From CAZEVY01 sp964515555 (GTDB lineage Bacteria > Acidobacteriota > Terriglobia > Bryobacterales > Bryobacteraceae): a stretch of DNA of 64,000 bases. Within the stretch, counting starts at the first letter, position 1; every line of letters begins with the position of its first letter. The position numbers and the translations under genes are program-made. Shown in pieces: positions 62,396-64,000 of the stretch. Under the pieces are notes generated by a model. It had not been told where the DNA came from. It ran no database searches and was given only the letters and a program-made list of their open reading frames with translations. The DNA lies in assembly GCA_964515555.1 (NCBI GenBank), contig CAZEVY010000011.1, forward strand, positions 1 through 64,000. Reading direction: 5' to 3'.

Positions 62396-64000
62396 TCAGT
62401 CCTGGCCCTCACTCGGCGCGGCGGGCGATTTGCCGTCCTTAACGCGGTACTTCTCGAACCACGCCAGCAGATACAACTGCTGCGCGAGCCGGTGCGACGG
62501 ACGCCGGAATCCATGGAATTCCTCGGGAATTCGCACCAGTAGCGTGTCCTTTTTCAACATTTTCAGAGCGCGATAGTACTCCTCGCTCTGACCCATCGGC
62601 GTGCGCAGATCGGCCTCGCCCGTCAGCACCATGGTCGGTGTGGCGACCTTGGCGACGTAGTGCAGCGGCGACCGCGCCGCGTACTCCATGGGGTCCTCCC
62701 AGGGAAACTTGCGGAACTGGTTGTACCACATGGCGCCGTCGGTGGTGCCGACGAAGGAGTGCCAGTTGATCACCGGACGCATGGAGACTGCCGCGCGGAA
62801 GCGGTTGGTGTGCCCGACGATCCATGCCGTAAGGACGCCGCCGCCGCTGCCGCCGCAGACGAACAGATTGCGGTCGTCGATGAAGCCGCGCGCGAGCGCC
62901 GCGTCGACGCTCGCCATCAGGTCGTCGAAATCCTTGTCGGGATAAGAATGCTGGATGCCGTTGACGAATTCCTGCCCATAGCCGGTCGAGCCGCGCGGAT
63001 TCATATAGAGCAGCGCGTAGCCGTTGGCCGCGAAGTTCTGCCACGCCCAGTTGAACCCCACCGTGTAGGCCGACCACGGCCCGCCGTGAATGAACAGCAC
63101 CATCGGGTACTTCTTCGACGCGTCGAAGTTTACCGGCTTCACGAGCCAGCCCTGCACGCGGAGGCCGTCCTTGCTGGTCGCCCATATCTCCTCGACGCCG
63201 CCGAGCTTCACGCCCTCGATTACGTCGCGATTCACGTCCACCAGCGTCCGGATTGCCGGGCGGTCGACCGCGAAGGTCACCAGCGCGCCGGGCTCGTGAT
63301 AGCTCGACCGCACCGCCGCGGCATGGCCCGAGGGCGAGATGGACACGCCCGCCAGCACGTGCGCGCCGTCGGTGATCTTGCGCTTCGGTCCGTCCAGCGG
63401 CGCGAAATAGAGGTTGGTCGTGCCGCGCTCGTTCATCGAATAGTAGATTCCCGACCCGTCGCGCGCCCACTCGACGACATTGGGAGAATCGGGCAGGTTC
63501 TCCAGCCACGTCCGCCGCGAGCCGCCGTCGCGATTCATCACGTAGAGATTCGCCAGGTGAAACGTGAACCTGCGGTCGTCATATCCGGTGTAGGCGATCC
63601 AGCGGCCGTCCGGCGACACGCGCGGATTGTTGTCGGCGCCCTTGCGATCGGTCAGCGCGCGGATATCGCCGCTCGCCAGGTTCACCGCGTAAATCTCCGT
63701 GTTGCGCGGATCGTACTCGGCGTCGGCGCGGCGAACGCCGGAGACGTAGATCGTCTCGCCATCCGCCGACCATTCGGGCGACGCGTGATTGTACTTGCCC
63801 GTCGTGACCTGACGCGGCGTACCGCCAACCACGGCGTCGACGACGTACACGTGGCGGTATCCCTTCGGCGTCGGCCCGACACCGTCCTGGCGCCACGACA
63901 GTCGATCGATGAGGATGGCCGGGCGCGCCCACTCGGCGCCCTTGGGCTTGGCCGGCAGCTTGATCGCCAGGATCGGGTCGTCGTCTTCGACCAGCGCCAC
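62396..64000 (-). CDS. S9 family peptidase (acylaminoacyl-peptidase / prolyl-oligopeptidase type), 5' end outside the window
   Basis: The visible 534 residues end with GQD. The N-terminal part is a beta-propeller of WD40-like blades (SPEWSADGETIYVSGVRR, NPRVSPDGRWIAYTGYDD). The C-terminal alpha/beta-hydrolase domain has MVLFIHGGPWSAYTVGFNW, the nucleophile in CGGSGGGVLTAW, the aspartate in LTGEADLRTPMGQSEEYY, and the histidine in EEFHGFRRPSHRL. The frame runs off the window end without a start, so the signal peptide (usual in Acidobacteriota homologues) is not seen. It should cleave short peptides or acylated N-termini, probably in the periplasm. Confidence 0.93.
   Translation of the reverse strand: MALVEDDDPILAIKLPAKPKGAEWARPAILIDRLSWRQDGVGPTPKGYRHVYVVDAVVGGTPRQVTTGKYNHASPEWSADGETIYVSGVRRADAEYDPRNTEIYAVNLASGDIRALTDRKGADNNPRVSPDGRWIAYTGYDDRRFTFHLANLYVMNRDGGSRRTWLENLPDSPNVVEWARDGSGIYYSMNERGTTNLYFAPLDGPKRKITDGAHVLAGVSISPSGHAAAVRSSYHEPGALVTFAVDRPAIRTLVDVNRDVIEGVKLGGVEEIWATSKDGLRVQGWLVKPVNFDASKKYPMVLFIHGGPWSAYTVGFNWAWQNFAANGYALLYMNPRGSTGYGQEFVNGIQHSYPDKDFDDLMASVDAALARGFIDDRNLFVCGGSGGGVLTAWIVGHTNRFRAAVSMRPVINWHSFVGTTDGAMWYNQFRKFPWEDPMEYAARSPLHYVAKVATPTMVLTGEADLRTPMGQSEEYYRALKMLKKDTLLVRIPEEFHGFRRPSHRLAQQLYLLAWFEKYRVKDGKSPAAPSEGQD

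Overview
The window is a 64 kb piece of a high-GC bacterial genome, almost certainly an Acidobacteriota member of the Bryobacterales/Candidatus Solibacter type. The evidence is the gene families: an Oar-like TonB-dependent receptor with an N-terminal carboxypeptidase-regulatory domain, an NHL-repeat protein with the Solibacter-type C-terminal domain, a DUF1592/DUF1552 pair, exported FG-GAP and LRR proteins, and many Tat-type signal sequences. Two runs of exactly 100 N (3942-4041 and 17665-17764) show that it is a draft scaffold. Two genes, rph and a family-2 glycosyltransferase, are broken by small frame-disrupting lesions that could be real or assembly errors.

Layout. 1-4117: the end of groEL with a strong terminator, a small secreted protein, an ABC exporter, and a 2H phosphoesterase coupled to a secreted FKBP isomerase that is cut by gap 1; the tail of a DinB-like gene follows. 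4135-16788: an NHL/Solibacter-domain protein, a Tat-type class V aminotransferase, a four-helix-bundle gene between AACTGAT repeats, a coupled quinone oxidoreductase and SelA-like enzyme, an FG-GAP protein, an Oar-like receptor, a PNPOx-like protein and a VTT membrane protein. 16965-17572: a compositionally distinct toxin-like domain gene translationally coupled to a CPCC zinc-ribbon gene. 17766-23981: a tight operon of two LRR proteins, a c-type cytochrome DUF1592 protein and a Tat-exported DUF1552 protein. 24002-40882: rsmD, a large FtsX-type permease, a glycosyltransferase, polX and nudix, then on the minus strand a PGI-like gene, a 44-residue membrane protein, a frameshifted rph and rdgB. 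After these come marR-pirin, a frameshifted glycosyltransferase with a multi-pass membrane partner, and an acyl-CoA synthetase with an enoyl-CoA hydratase-like protein.

40917-64000: a TPR/M14 carboxypeptidase fusion, then a long minus-strand run from 54164 down to 43326. That run holds the complete Tol-Pal envelope system (tolQ-tolR-tolA-tolB-pal-cpoB), a DeoC-like protein that lacks the catalytic lysine, a fused AroD-AroE, a small signal-bearing protein, an amidase, a second copy of the small secreted family, an SDR and a YceI protein. The end of the window carries a CaiB/BaiF-type CoA transferase/racemase, two PepSY-type membrane proteins, a PDZ-membrane-GAF-SpoIIE phosphatase, an OPT transporter, a PIG-V-like mannosyltransferase and an S9 peptidase truncated by the window end.

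Expression signals. Most operonic genes overlap by ATGA/TTGA. Several first-in-operon genes have a TANNNT hexamer 6-9 bases before the start codon and no Shine-Dalgarno sequence, which suggests frequent leaderless transcripts. The least explained items are the toxin-like/CPCC pair, the repeat-flanked four-helix-bundle unit, the LRR-DUF1592-DUF1552 operon, the TPR-M14 fusion and the lysine-less DeoC. No tRNA, rRNA, CRISPR array or insertion sequence was recognised.
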